Assembly: GCA_017554335.1 (NCBI GenBank)
Contig: JAFZIO010000013.1
Coordinates: 1-37,692 of the forward strand
Direction: 5' to 3'
DNA from: Bacteroidales bacterium
Lineage (GTDB): Bacteria; Bacteroidota; Bacteroidia; Bacteroidales; UBA932
Length of the DNA stretch: 37,692 nucleotides
In this document: piece after piece, positions 8,321 through 16,775 of the stretch
How the letters are laid out: each line of letters begins with the position of its first letter
Numbering within the stretch: the first letter of the stretch is position 1
The notes under the pieces: generated by a model
Told to the model about the DNA's origin: nothing
The model's database searches: none
The model's input: only the letters and a program-made list of their open reading frames with translations
Made by a program: the position numbers and the translations under genes

Positions 8321-10762
8321 ATGAAATCGATTAAAAGAATACTTTTGCTTGCGGCCATCCTCTGCCCGCTCTGTCTCCAGGCAAATGACCGGCCGGCCCT
8401 CAAGACTTCCATCAAGAAGGGAAAGGTTCTCGTGGAGCTTCCGGATTCCCTTCTCGGAAGGACCTGGGCCATGGCTTCCACCGTCCGCGCCATCAGCGAC
8501 AACCGTATGGGCAACGTTGGCCTTAAGGATGTAAACGGCCTCCATTTCTACACCTTCGAGAAAGTAGACAGCACCATCAGGCTCAAGGAAGTATCGTTCG
8601 ATTTCTCATCTTCCGACGGGAATATCCTGAGTGCCCTGTCCGACAGTCACATAGGCGCCACGGTAGAGAAGTTCAAGATCAAATCATCCGATTCCCTGGG
8701 TGTCTGCACCTTCGATGCCACCGACTTCTTCCTCTCGGACAGAAAGGAACTCGACCCTACCGAGTACAACCCGCTTTCCGGCGAGAAAGTCAAGAAAACC
8801 TACAAGAAGGATCTCTCCTACATTGCCGGAACCAAGTGCTTCGAGGACAACTTCTCCGTGGCGGTAAGCCGCACCTACACATACGAAGTCAAGAAAAAGG
8901 AAAAGCCGCTGACCATAGAGTCCGTCACCTCCTTCCTCCTGCTGCCGGAAGAAATCTACCATCCGCGTACTGCAGACCCCCGTATCAACTTCTTCTTCAC
9001 CAGAAGGACGATGGTCGAGGACCTGAACTCCACGAGCAAGGACGTCTGGTTCGTCAACCGCTGGCGCCTGGAGCCCTCCGATACTGCGGCCTACAGGAGA
9101 GGAGAGGCGGTGGAGCCCGTGAAGCCCATCACCTTCTGGATAGACAACAAGTTCCCCGAGTGGTGGAAGCCCTACATTACAGAGGCCGTGCTGCAGTGGA
9201 ACGAAGTGTTCGAGAACATAGGTTTCAAGAATGCCGTGCGGGCGTTGCCCTTCCCGGAAGACAATCCTGAGTTCGACCCGGAAAACATACGCTACAGTTG
9301 CATACGCTACGCTCCGGTGTCGGTGCAGAACGCTATGGGCCCCTCATGGGTCGACCCCCGCAGCGGCGAGATAATCAACGCTTCCGTATGGGTCTATCAC
9401 GATGTCATCAAGCTCCTCAGCCTGTGGATGTTCGTGCAGACCGCCCAGGCCGACCCCGACGTGCGCAGCGTCGACATCCCCAGGGAGATTCTTGGCGACG
9501 CGCTTACGTACGTTCTGCGGCACGAGGTAGGCCACACCCTGGGCTTGATGCACAACATGAGCGCATCCACCTATATCACGATGGATCAGCTGCGCGACCC
9601 GGCGTACAGCCAGGCACACGGCACTACGGAGTCCATCATGGACTACGCCCGCTTCAACTATGTGGCCGCCCCCGGCGATAAGGAGCGTGGCGTCAAGCTC
9701 ACTCCGCCCAAGTTCGGCAGGAATGATTACTGGGCCATCCGCTGGGGCTACACCCCCGTTTTCGACGCCGCCGATTTTGAGGAGGAGACCCGTATCACCG
9801 CCGGCTGGATTACCGATTCGGTGGCCGTGTCGCCGGTTTACCGTTACGGCAAGCAGCAGATGGGCTTCTTCTTCGACCCGCGCTGCCAGACCGAGGACCT
9901 CAGCGACGATGTCTTCGCCGCTTCCGCCGCAGGCGTGCAGAACCTCAAGTATATAATGTCGGAGTTCATGGACTGGATTTCCGACGAGAGCGATCCGGAC
10001 ATGAAATACCGTACGGAGCTTTATCTGGGAATTGTGAACCAGTACCTCCGTTATGCCGGGCATGTTATGCACAACATCGAGGGCCTGTACCGCAACGAGA
10101 CAGTTCCCGGAGATGGCTTCAAGCGCTACGAAAACGTGCCCAGGGATGTTCAGGTGCGTGCTTTGAACGAGGCGTTCGCCATGTATTCCGACGTCGCCTG
10201 GCTGGAAGACAAGGCCGTGCTCGGCAGGCTTCCGATTGTAGGCTCGCCGGTGGATGCTGTCCGCAAGAGCATCGCGGAGACCCTGATGAGCAAGGTCTTC
10301 GCCGCCGGAATGATAGACGGCATCGATACTAACGAGCTGCCGGTCAGGGACGTAATGGACATGCTCTATGACAATGTCTGGAGGCCGACTATAAAGGGCC
10401 GTGCGCTTACTGACGGCGACAGGATTTTCCAGCGTGCCTATGTGGAATCCCTGATGAGCATGGTGGGCTTCAAGAATCCTACGGTCAATGAAAAGTCCGT
10501 TGCTCTTCATGACCACGATCATGACCATGACTGCTGCTGCGATATAGTGAATCCTGCATCCTCAATGGGACGGATTACCTACGACGAGATATCCGGCTTC
10601 GAGTGGGAACCCCGCAATTTCGGCGGCGGCCACGTAGGCCAGTCCATGGCCTATGCTGAGCTGATGAAGGTCCGCAAGCTGATTGACAAGAAGGCCGGCA
10701 AGGGCGAAGACAAGGGGCATTACGCACTCCTCAGAAGTATAATAGATTACGGCGCGAGATAA
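8321..10762 (+). CDS. Zinc-dependent metalloprotease (DUF5117/DUF4953 type), active site intact
   Basis: This 813-aa protein has an export signal (MKSIKRILLLAAILCPLCLQA). Its N-terminal half has the DUF5118/DUF5117 pattern: LVELPDSLLGRTWAMAS, then RTADPRINFFFTRRTMV and NRWRLEPSD. The C-terminal half holds the metzincin site HEVGHTLGLMH at residues 401-411, giving three His ligands and the catalytic Glu402, followed by ESIMDYARFNYVAAPGD, the Met-turn region. It should cleave proteins or peptides in the periplasm or at the surface and feed the SusCD importer. An unusual His/Asp/Cys stretch (HDHDHDHDCCCD, residues 730-741) lies near the C-terminus. The ATG follows the previous stop by 2 bp, and its TAA shares one base with the next ATG (TAATG). 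Confidence 0.92.
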   Translation: MKSIKRILLLAAILCPLCLQANDRPALKTSIKKGKVLVELPDSLLGRTWAMASTVRAISDNRMGNVGLKDVNGLHFYTFEKVDSTIRLKEVSFDFSSSDGNILSALSDSHIGATVEKFKIKSSDSLGVCTFDATDFFLSDRKELDPTEYNPLSGEKVKKTYKKDLSYIAGTKCFEDNFSVAVSRTYTYEVKKKEKPLTIESVTSFLLLPEEIYHPRTADPRINFFFTRRTMVEDLNSTSKDVWFVNRWRLEPSDTAAYRRGEAVEPVKPITFWIDNKFPEWWKPYITEAVLQWNEVFENIGFKNAVRALPFPEDNPEFDPENIRYSCIRYAPVSVQNAMGPSWVDPRSGEIINASVWVYHDVIKLLSLWMFVQTAQADPDVRSVDIPREILGDALTYVLRHEVGHTLGLMHNMSASTYITMDQLRDPAYSQAHGTTESIMDYARFNYVAAPGDKERGVKLTPPKFGRNDYWAIRWGYTPVFDAADFEEETRITAGWITDSVAVSPVYRYGKQQMGFFFDPRCQTEDLSDDVFAASAAGVQNLKYIMSEFMDWISDESDPDMKYRTELYLGIVNQYLRYAGHVMHNIEGLYRNETVPGDGFKRYENVPRDVQVRALNEAFAMYSDVAWLEDKAVLGRLPIVGSPVDAVRKSIAETLMSKVFAAGMIDGIDTNELPVRDVMDMLYDNVWRPTIKGRALTDGDRIFQRAYVESLMSMVGFKNPTVNEKSVALHDHDHDHDCCCDIVNPASSMGRITYDEISGFEWEPRNFGGGHVGQSMAYAELMKVRKLIDKKAGKGEDKGHYALLRSIIDYGAR

Positions 10763-13110
10763 TGAAAAAGGCATTTCTGGTTATTCTTGCGCTGGCGTTT
10801 GCCCTGGCTTCGTATGGCGCAGACACTTATGAGACTTTTGTTTCCAAAAAAGGAATCAAAAGCGCAGGTGAGTGTATGCGTATCTACAAAGACAAGGACA
10901 AGTTCTGGATGGAGTTCCCCGATTCCCTTATGGGCCGCCGGGTGGTGCTGTCTTCCTTTATGAGGCGCTCGTCGGGCTGGACCAGCTGCGGTACGGACAT
11001 CTCCGCCAGGGAGGTTTTCACCTTGTCTAAGACGGATTCCCTGTTGCTGCTGACCTCTCCCGTGGTGGCTGAGGAAGCGTCTACCGCCCCCGTGCGTTAC
11101 GCCTTCCCGATAAAGTACCGCAATGTCGATTCCACGGTCGTAGTGGTTGAGGTTACCAAGCTCTTCAGCCCCTCCAACAAGGACGCCTTCAACCCGGCGA
11201 GGGTTCAGGTGGACGGCAACGCTATGGTGTACAAGGCGACGCCCAAGTCGGAATTCACCCACTTCAAGGAACTCATAGCCTATCCTTCCAGCACCGGCGT
11301 CCTCCAGGGGGTCACCTTCAAAGTCTCTCCGGCCTACGATATCGGCGGAGGGACACTCCAGGTAGTAGAGGAGGAAATAATGTCCGTCGACGGAGACGTG
11401 GCCACCATGCTGACGCTGGTGCCTGAGGCCTCCGTGAAGGTGAGGGTCGCCGACCCGCGTATCGGCACCGTCAACTCTACCAGGAATGTATTCTCGGACG
11501 CAAGGGGGATAAAGAAAGAAGAAATTGTCTCCCGCTGGAACATCTCCGGCGGCAAGAAGATAGTAGTTTACGTGGACACCCTGTTCTCCGCTGCCCAGCG
11601 TGAGGCCGTAAGCCGCGGCATACTCGCCTGGAACAAGCCCTTCGAGGCTGCCGGCCTCGGGAGCGTCATAGAGGTGCGCCCCTACGGACGTGACTTCTGT
11701 GCCGAGAACCCCCTGGCCAGCAAGGTGATGGCGGACGTCCACAGCTCGTCGGGCCGCCTTTCCGTATCCACAATCTCCGATCCGGCCACCGGCCTGATAT
11801 CGGCCTGCAGCATCACGGTGCCTGCCGGGCTCCGCGAATATGTGCGGCTGGACGGCCTGTTCGGTATTTCCGACGTCGATCCTCGTTGGCACGAGTATGA
11901 AATCCCCGAAGATGCTTTCTGCGAGGCCCTGAGCGCTAAAGTCATGCAGGCGTTCGCCCGCGTGCTGGGCCTGAGCGCCAATGCGGCGGGATCGTACGCA
12001 TATTCGCCCGAGCAGCTGCGGGATCCGGAATTCACCAGTCGGCATGGGATTACAGCGTCCGTTACAGACGACGTACTGTTCAACTCTCTCGCCCGTCCGG
12101 GAGACAAGGAGAGGGGAGTGGCGACCATAGTGAATCAGCCCGGAGAGTACGATTATCTCGCAATTGAGTGGATTTATTCACGTCCCGATGCTGCTTCGGA
12201 CAAGGCCCTGGCCGACTCTCTGATAAGCTCCAAGGCCGGCAACCCTGCATACTTGTACCTCCCGGTTGCTACCGTGTCTCCGGATCCCAGGTGTTACAGG
12301 GGCGATCTGGGCAATGACCCGTTCGAGGAATATACAAATGCCGTCAGGAGACTGCATTACATTGCTGAAAACGTACCCGGGTGGTACGAGAGCACAGTGC
12401 CGCACAACACCGGCTTCAGGTCTATTCTGGTCGAGCAGATCCTGACCCATCATTGCAGCGAGCATAGGAAACTCGGCAGAGTAGTCGGGGGCTTGTTTGT
12501 TCAGGACATCTCTTCCGGCACCAAATACATAGCCGTCGGCAAGGATGAGCAGAAAAAGGCGCTCACCATGTCCATTAACGGGCTGAACAAAACAGAATAC
12601 ATGGATTCCAACAAGGAGCTCCAGGCGTTCAGCGGAGCCTACAATGACTTTGCAACGATTATGCGCGTCAATGCTGTCAACCAGAACTCTATAAATTCGA
12701 GGCTCAAGTGGAGTGCGGCCGCCACCAAATTGGGCATTACGGATTATCCGGTTGCGGAACTGCTGTCCGACATTACGGATGAGGTTACCAGTAACCTGCG
12801 CAAAGGTTCCTTGCCGGAAGGAGAGGAGTTCCTTGTCGGTGTGTGGATGACGCTTGGTTTGATGCCGAGTCTCCCCGTGTATGCGCAGAACCAGAAGGAA
12901 TACAATCATAAGGCCCTTTATGCCCCCATGCCCATGTCGGAAGCGCTTTACAAGCCCGTGCTGGAAAACGCCTGCATTGCCGAGATGGAAAGGCTCGAAG
13001 GTGTCCTGAAAAAGAGCCTGCGGGCGGCCCGGAGCGATTATGATAAAGACAGGATCCGTTACCTGCTGTCGCAGATGGACGGTATGAAAGGAACAAAAAC
13101 ACAACCATAA
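10762..13110 (+). CDS. Metalloprotease paralogue without a zinc site (probable pseudoprotease)
   Basis: The 782-aa protein has a signal peptide (MKKAFLVILALAFALASYGA) and aligns by eye with the protease just upstream along most of its length. Shared blocks include the ...WMEFPDSLMGR start, VADPRIGTV, SRWNISGGKKIVVYVD, and the catalytic-region block EQLRDPEFTSRHGITASV...RPGDKERGV. At the metzincin site the neighbour reads HEVGHTLGLMH, but here residues 396-406 read QAFARVLGLSA: the three His become Gln, Arg and Ala, and the catalytic Glu becomes Ala. The frame is intact and its length close to the partner, so it is not a decaying gene. A role as a binding partner or regulator of the active enzyme, or as a peptide-binding subunit, is inference. 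Confidence 0.88.
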   Translation: MKKAFLVILALAFALASYGADTYETFVSKKGIKSAGECMRIYKDKDKFWMEFPDSLMGRRVVLSSFMRRSSGWTSCGTDISAREVFTLSKTDSLLLLTSPVVAEEASTAPVRYAFPIKYRNVDSTVVVVEVTKLFSPSNKDAFNPARVQVDGNAMVYKATPKSEFTHFKELIAYPSSTGVLQGVTFKVSPAYDIGGGTLQVVEEEIMSVDGDVATMLTLVPEASVKVRVADPRIGTVNSTRNVFSDARGIKKEEIVSRWNISGGKKIVVYVDTLFSAAQREAVSRGILAWNKPFEAAGLGSVIEVRPYGRDFCAENPLASKVMADVHSSSGRLSVSTISDPATGLISACSITVPAGLREYVRLDGLFGISDVDPRWHEYEIPEDAFCEALSAKVMQAFARVLGLSANAAGSYAYSPEQLRDPEFTSRHGITASVTDDVLFNSLARPGDKERGVATIVNQPGEYDYLAIEWIYSRPDAASDKALADSLISSKAGNPAYLYLPVATVSPDPRCYRGDLGNDPFEEYTNAVRRLHYIAENVPGWYESTVPHNTGFRSILVEQILTHHCSEHRKLGRVVGGLFVQDISSGTKYIAVGKDEQKKALTMSINGLNKTEYMDSNKELQAFSGAYNDFATIMRVNAVNQNSINSRLKWSAAATKLGITDYPVAELLSDITDEVTSNLRKGSLPEGEEFLVGVWMTLGLMPSLPVYAQNQKEYNHKALYAPMPMSEALYKPVLENACIAEMERLEGVLKKSLRAARSDYDKDRIRYLLSQMDGMKGTKTQP

Positions 13111-13123
13111 TATTAGTATAGTT

Positions 13124-15292
13124 ATGAAAAAGTTTGTTTTACTGGCAGTTGCAGCCCTGGTTGGGCTGGCTGTAGTCTCCTGCGAAGAAAAGGAGATTGA
13201 ACCGGATGATGCCCTGAGTATTGCGGGGACTACCATCACCGTTGGAAAGGACGCCGCTACTCCGGCTGTCTCTTTCACTGCTAACAAGGCCTGGACGGCC
13301 GAGAGCGATTCCCAGTGGATCGTTCCCGACAAGACTTCAGGCGAGGCCGGTACCATTACTCTTACTCTTTCTGTCGCCGAAAACGACACATGGGAAGAAA
13401 GAAGTGGAAAGGTTACCGTGGCCGTTGGCTCTGTGAAGACTGTTTTCACTGTGGTTCAGGTAGCAGATTACATCTTCGAAATCGATAATGAATTCTATGC
13501 TTCCTATGAAGCTCAGGATATCGAGATTCCGGTAAAGACCAATATGCCGGTCGAAGTGATTATCGCCGAGGATACTCCGTGGATTACTGCGGCGGCTTCT
13601 ACAAAAGCCGCTCCCAAGGAAGGAGTAATTACAATTCATATTGCCGCCAATAACGACCTCGGCCCCCGTACCGGCAGCTTTGTTATCTCAACTCCCGTTT
13701 CTGTTCAAACTTACACGGTTGTTCAGTATGCAAATTGGGATGCGGCATCCAGCGCAGAGGCTATCTATATCGCCAACAGCCAGGATATCTATGATTCCGA
13801 GACCTGGGCAATTAACCTGCATCAGCAGTATGTCATCAAGCTGGCTACCGAATTTGGTGACAATGTAACTCTGGTGCTCAACAAGAAGGGCAAGCTCAAT
13901 GAGGCAACTAATGCTTTCGAATTCTTCCCTATAGACAAGATACCTGCAGGCACTTACGAAATAGACGCAGCCGGTGTCCATGCAGACAACACCTTCTCCA
14001 TCCAGTCTTCTACCGGAGCGGAGAAGTACTACACCGGACTGGTTCAGGACGGACGCAACGTGCCTATCTATGATGGTGAAATCACTGTTGCAGAGGCCGA
14101 CGGAACCTATACCGTCACCGCCATCCTTGTTGATGCAGCAGGAAAACAGCATAACTATTCCTACGTGGGCGCTCTCGCACTGACCGGTGATTTCCGTGCA
14201 GGCGGCAGCACCGTGAACTGGAGGAACACTTACTACACCCACTTCACCACCAAGGCCAATTCCTGGTATGTAGAGTTCTACATGCCTCGCAAGAACCCTG
14301 CAGACGTTGAGCCCGCTTATGCATCTTTCACCTTCTATTCCGCTGCCGGAGAGGTCGACCTCAATGACGTACCCGACGGAACTTATACTTTTGGAGTTGA
14401 GGAAGCTGATGCAAATCTTTCCTATACCAACGGTAAGGTCAAGGCCAACCCCGGTCTGCTTTCCAATGTGAGCGTTTCCCTGTACAATGCAGCAGGCGGT
14501 GTCCAGTATACTGAGGCGGTGGCCGAAGGCTCATCGCTTACCATCTCCAAGAATGCGGACGGAACCAAGAAGTTTAAGTATGCCGCTTCCGTTAAGCCGT
14601 ACAGCTATGATGAGAATTGGAATAAGGTGTATGGCGACGCCGTGCAGGTCAACATAGACATCGACGTTCCTCTCACCAAGGCAACAGATGTCCAGACTCA
14701 TCCTTCAGATGACAAGGACGACGTGTTCACCTCCCTGGACGGAGCTGCCGGCACCCAGTATGTAGGTTATTGGTTCAGCAAGTATATCGGCCAGGAGAAT
14801 GGAGACCGCAAGGAGGCTATTCCCGGCACCGACTGCAACATCTTCAGCTTCGGCTCCAACTCCTACTTCAACAACACATGGTCGATGATGATATCGGTTA
14901 TCGCCGAGGCCGGTTGGACCTTCGAGAAGAACTTCGCATCCCGTTACTGCAACAATCCTGTTCCCAACGGAACCTATACCTTCGGAACCGAGGCCAAGAT
15001 CGGCGCCCTGATTCCTCTGAGGTACAGCTCTTCCTCCAGGTGCTACGTGACCAACACCTATACCGGAACACAGTATTTCCCTGTGGCAGGATCTGTTGTT
15101 ATCAACAATGGAACCATCACCGTAGACCTTACTTGCAAGGCAACTGAGGCCGCTCTCGCAGGCAGGCCCAACAGCCCGGCAACCGTTCATCTGACCGGCG
15201 GCGCCCCCTTCACCTGCTACTACCTGCAGGATTGGAGTGCCCTCACCCGCGTCAAGAACCTCAACATCACCTCACCTGTTCCCCTGAACTAA
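13124..15292 (+). CDS. BACON-domain lipoprotein, last gene of the SusCD operon
   Basis: The 722-aa protein has a lipoprotein signal (MKKFVLLAVAALVGLAVVSC, Cys20). Two BACON-type beta domains follow: about 30-115 (VSFTANKAWTAESDSQWIVP, TFTVVQ-like end) and about 120-205 (FEIDNEFYASYEAQDIEIPV, YTVVQYANWD). The remainder is a series of beta-rich modules with a recurring (I/V)PxGTY motif at residues 274, 417 and 614. BACON domains occur in Bacteroidales surface proteins and are proposed to bind glycans or mucin. The gene begins 13 bp after the pseudoprotease and is followed by a strong terminator, so it closes the operon. It could help capture glycoprotein substrates; that role is inferred. Confidence 0.85.
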   Translation: MKKFVLLAVAALVGLAVVSCEEKEIEPDDALSIAGTTITVGKDAATPAVSFTANKAWTAESDSQWIVPDKTSGEAGTITLTLSVAENDTWEERSGKVTVAVGSVKTVFTVVQVADYIFEIDNEFYASYEAQDIEIPVKTNMPVEVIIAEDTPWITAAASTKAAPKEGVITIHIAANNDLGPRTGSFVISTPVSVQTYTVVQYANWDAASSAEAIYIANSQDIYDSETWAINLHQQYVIKLATEFGDNVTLVLNKKGKLNEATNAFEFFPIDKIPAGTYEIDAAGVHADNTFSIQSSTGAEKYYTGLVQDGRNVPIYDGEITVAEADGTYTVTAILVDAAGKQHNYSYVGALALTGDFRAGGSTVNWRNTYYTHFTTKANSWYVEFYMPRKNPADVEPAYASFTFYSAAGEVDLNDVPDGTYTFGVEEADANLSYTNGKVKANPGLLSNVSVSLYNAAGGVQYTEAVAEGSSLTISKNADGTKKFKYAASVKPYSYDENWNKVYGDAVQVNIDIDVPLTKATDVQTHPSDDKDDVFTSLDGAAGTQYVGYWFSKYIGQENGDRKEAIPGTDCNIFSFGSNSYFNNTWSMMISVIAEAGWTFEKNFASRYCNNPVPNGTYTFGTEAKIGALIPLRYSSSSRCYVTNTYTGTQYFPVAGSVVINNGTITVDLTCKATEAALAGRPNSPATVHLTGGAPFTCYYLQDWSALTRVKNLNITSPVPLN

Positions 15293-15315
15293 TCTGAGGC
15301 GTTGACATAGTATTT

Positions 15316-15363
15316 GAGGGTGACTGGATAGTCTTTCGACTTTCAGTCACCCTCTATTGTTTT
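15316..15363 (+). terminator. Terminator of the SusCD-protease operon
   Basis: GAGGGTGACTG at 15316-15326 pairs perfectly with CAGTCACCCTC at 15344-15354, followed by TATTGTTTT. It lies 24 bp after the BACON gene stop. Confidence 0.88.
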
Positions 15364-15437
15364 GCCGCGCCGTTGTTTTTGCCGCGCCGTGGCATTTGCT
15401 GACAGCTTTTTGGCCAAAACCTGTCAGGAACGGAGGC

Positions 15438-15692
15438 GCGGCTGTTCGTGATTAGCCACTGCTGCGCAGTGCCTTTTCACGATGCCCCTGCCGGGGGCCG
15501 CTTGCGACAAGGAGGTCGCGGAATCACGGCTGACGTGGGAAGAAACGGAGGAGCGTAGCGACGACAGAAGGGGGACGGCGCTAGCCGTGTGGGGGAAACC
15601 TTTCCCCCATCCCCTGGGGGTGCAGGGGGATAATAGCGTTATGCTGCGCCAGCAGCAGAATCGCGAACAGCCGCCTCATGGGCGGCTGTTCG
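15438..15692. repeat. Cluster of palindromes next to tRNA-Arg
   Basis: This noncoding stretch holds at least six short hairpins in a row: CACTG/CAGTG (15457-15471), GCCCC/GGGGC (15484-15498), GCGAC/GTCGC (15504-15519), ACGGC/GCCGT (15575-15588), GGGGGAAA/TTTCCCCC (15591-15608), and a 12-bp stem at 15664-15692. CGTGATT at 15447 and AATCACG at 15522 could enclose the first three. A 16-bp sequence, GCGGCTGTTCGTGATT, appears at 15438-15453 and again at 15682-15697, where it runs into the tRNA 3' end. An open frame crosses the region (15482-15844) but resembles nothing and runs over the tRNA. The stretch from 15364 to 15437 holds nothing recognisable except a doubled TTTTGCCGCGCCGT. Confidence 0.6.
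15664..15692 (-). terminator. Hairpin directly after tRNA-Arg
   Basis: CGAACAGCCGCC pairs perfectly with GGCGGCTGTTCG over 12 bp with a five-base loop. It begins one base past the tRNA discriminator base on the minus strand. There is no T tract on that strand, so it may act as a processing or 3'-end stability element rather than a classic terminator. Confidence 0.5.
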
Positions 15693-15766
15693 TGATTCCG
15701 ACGCGATTCGAACGCGTGACCCACAGCTTAGAAGGCTGTTGCTCTATCCAGCTGAGCTACGGAACC
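15693..15766 (-). tRNA. tRNA-Arg(UCU)
   Basis: Read on the minus strand, the acceptor GGTTCCG pairs with CGGAATC (one G-T pair). The D arm contains AGCTCAGCTGGATAGAGC, and the T arm contains GTTCGAATC. The anticodon stem ACAGC/GCTGT encloses CTTCTAA, giving anticodon TCT, which reads AGA (Arg). The discriminator is A and the CCA end is not encoded. A TATCTTTG box lies 11 nt upstream, so it probably has its own promoter downstream of the flippase gene. Confidence 0.95.
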
Positions 15767-15777
15767 AAAAGGGACTG

Positions 15778-15785
15778 CAAAGATA
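15778..15785 (-). promoter_or_regulatory. Promoter -7 box of tRNA-Arg
   Basis: On the minus strand the box reads TATCTTTG, with 11 nt to the mature tRNA 5' end. It fits the Bacteroidetes -7 consensus. It lies between the flippase-like gene stop and the tRNA. No clear -33 element is seen. Confidence 0.55.
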
Positions 15786-15793
15786 ATAAAAAA

Positions 15794-16771
15794 TCAGGAT
15801 TTCCTATGGCGCAGGGTGAAAGCGAAATAGGAAATCACGCCTAACACGATAATAAGCACGGCGTGGGATTCGTGGCAGAGGGTGGCATACAAAATCCCGG
15901 TATCCCAAGTTGCTGCGTATATGTTCTGTAACGTGAGCGCCACCAAATAGTGGTATGCCCCTATTCCTCCCGGCACGGGAATCACGGACGCTATATTGCC
16001 CACCGCAGAGATGAACAGTGCGTCAGCGAACGTAAGCGAATCCAGCATTGGCAGCGCCTTGAGGCCCGTCCAGCTCATGCAGACGTACATGGCCCAGATG
16101 CCCACCGTATACAGCACGAACAGCCACTTGCGTTCCATCTTGGCAATGCTGGCAAAGCCGGCACCTAACCCGGAAATCCACCCGGCAAGCTTTCCGCACC
16201 ATGCGTAGCGGGCCCTCCAGTGGAAGATGGCCCAAAAGCCTCCGCCGACCACCAGCACCACTCCGGCCAGCAGCCACCAGGCGGAGAAGCTGAGCCTGCC
16301 TGCGAGCGGCTGCCATATCTGCTCCACGAAGAAACTGCCGAATTTGCTCCACCCGAAACCAAGGGCCGCGGCGAACAGCAACACTATGGCCACCACGTCG
16401 CAAGTGCGCTCGCAAACTATGGTTCCGAGAGCCTTGTCGTAACTCATTCGCTTGCCGCGCGACACGTAGCCGCAGCGCACGAACTCCCCGGCTCCGGGCA
16501 GCACGACGTTGACTATATTGCCCACGTTGATGGAGTCCCAAACGTCCAGCCGCCCCGCCGTGGGATCCATCGGCAGGATAATCGCCCGCCAGCGCTCCTC
16601 ACGCAGCACCAGCGCCAAAACGGAAAACACTATGAACAGGGCCACCCAGCCCCAGCGGGTCTGCTGCAGGCCGCCCCAGAATGCCTTCCAGTCTACGCCC
16701 CTGAAGGCGAAGTACACCAGCACGCCGGCCAGAAGGAAGGAAATGACGTATTTGGGAATATTCTTGTTCAT
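15794..16771 (-). CDS. Flippase-like membrane protein (lysylphosphatidylglycerol synthase TM family)
   Basis: The start is at 16771 (MNKNIPKYVISFLLAGVLVYFAF), just after the upstream stop. A longer frame begins with a TTG inside the previous gene and is less likely. The 325-aa protein is made of about eight hydrophobic segments and has family marks: RWRAI after the second helix, NIVNVVLPGAGEFVRCGYVSR, the VCERTCDV motif, and GNIASVIPVPGGIGAYHYL near the C-terminus. This family (PF03706) covers the membrane half of MprF and many stand-alone proteins thought to move lipids or lipid-linked molecules. It is the last gene of the lipoprotein, radical SAM and patatin operon; its cargo is unknown. 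Confidence 0.85.
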   Translation of the reverse strand: MNKNIPKYVISFLLAGVLVYFAFRGVDWKAFWGGLQQTRWGWVALFIVFSVLALVLREERWRAIILPMDPTAGRLDVWDSINVGNIVNVVLPGAGEFVRCGYVSRGKRMSYDKALGTIVCERTCDVVAIVLLFAAALGFGWSKFGSFFVEQIWQPLAGRLSFSAWWLLAGVVLVVGGGFWAIFHWRARYAWCGKLAGWISGLGAGFASIAKMERKWLFVLYTVGIWAMYVCMSWTGLKALPMLDSLTFADALFISAVGNIASVIPVPGGIGAYHYLVALTLQNIYAATWDTGILYATLCHESHAVLIIVLGVISYFAFTLRHRKS

Positions 16772-16775
16772 GGTA

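Noticed and set aside
10747-12045. A 432-codon frame antisense to the pseudoprotease
   Set aside because: It mirrors the coding bias of the sense gene, whose reading frame is confirmed by alignment with its paralogue.
15482-15844. A 120-codon frame through the palindrome cluster
   Set aside because: It runs over tRNA-Arg and into the flippase-like gene, and its product has no recognisable features.
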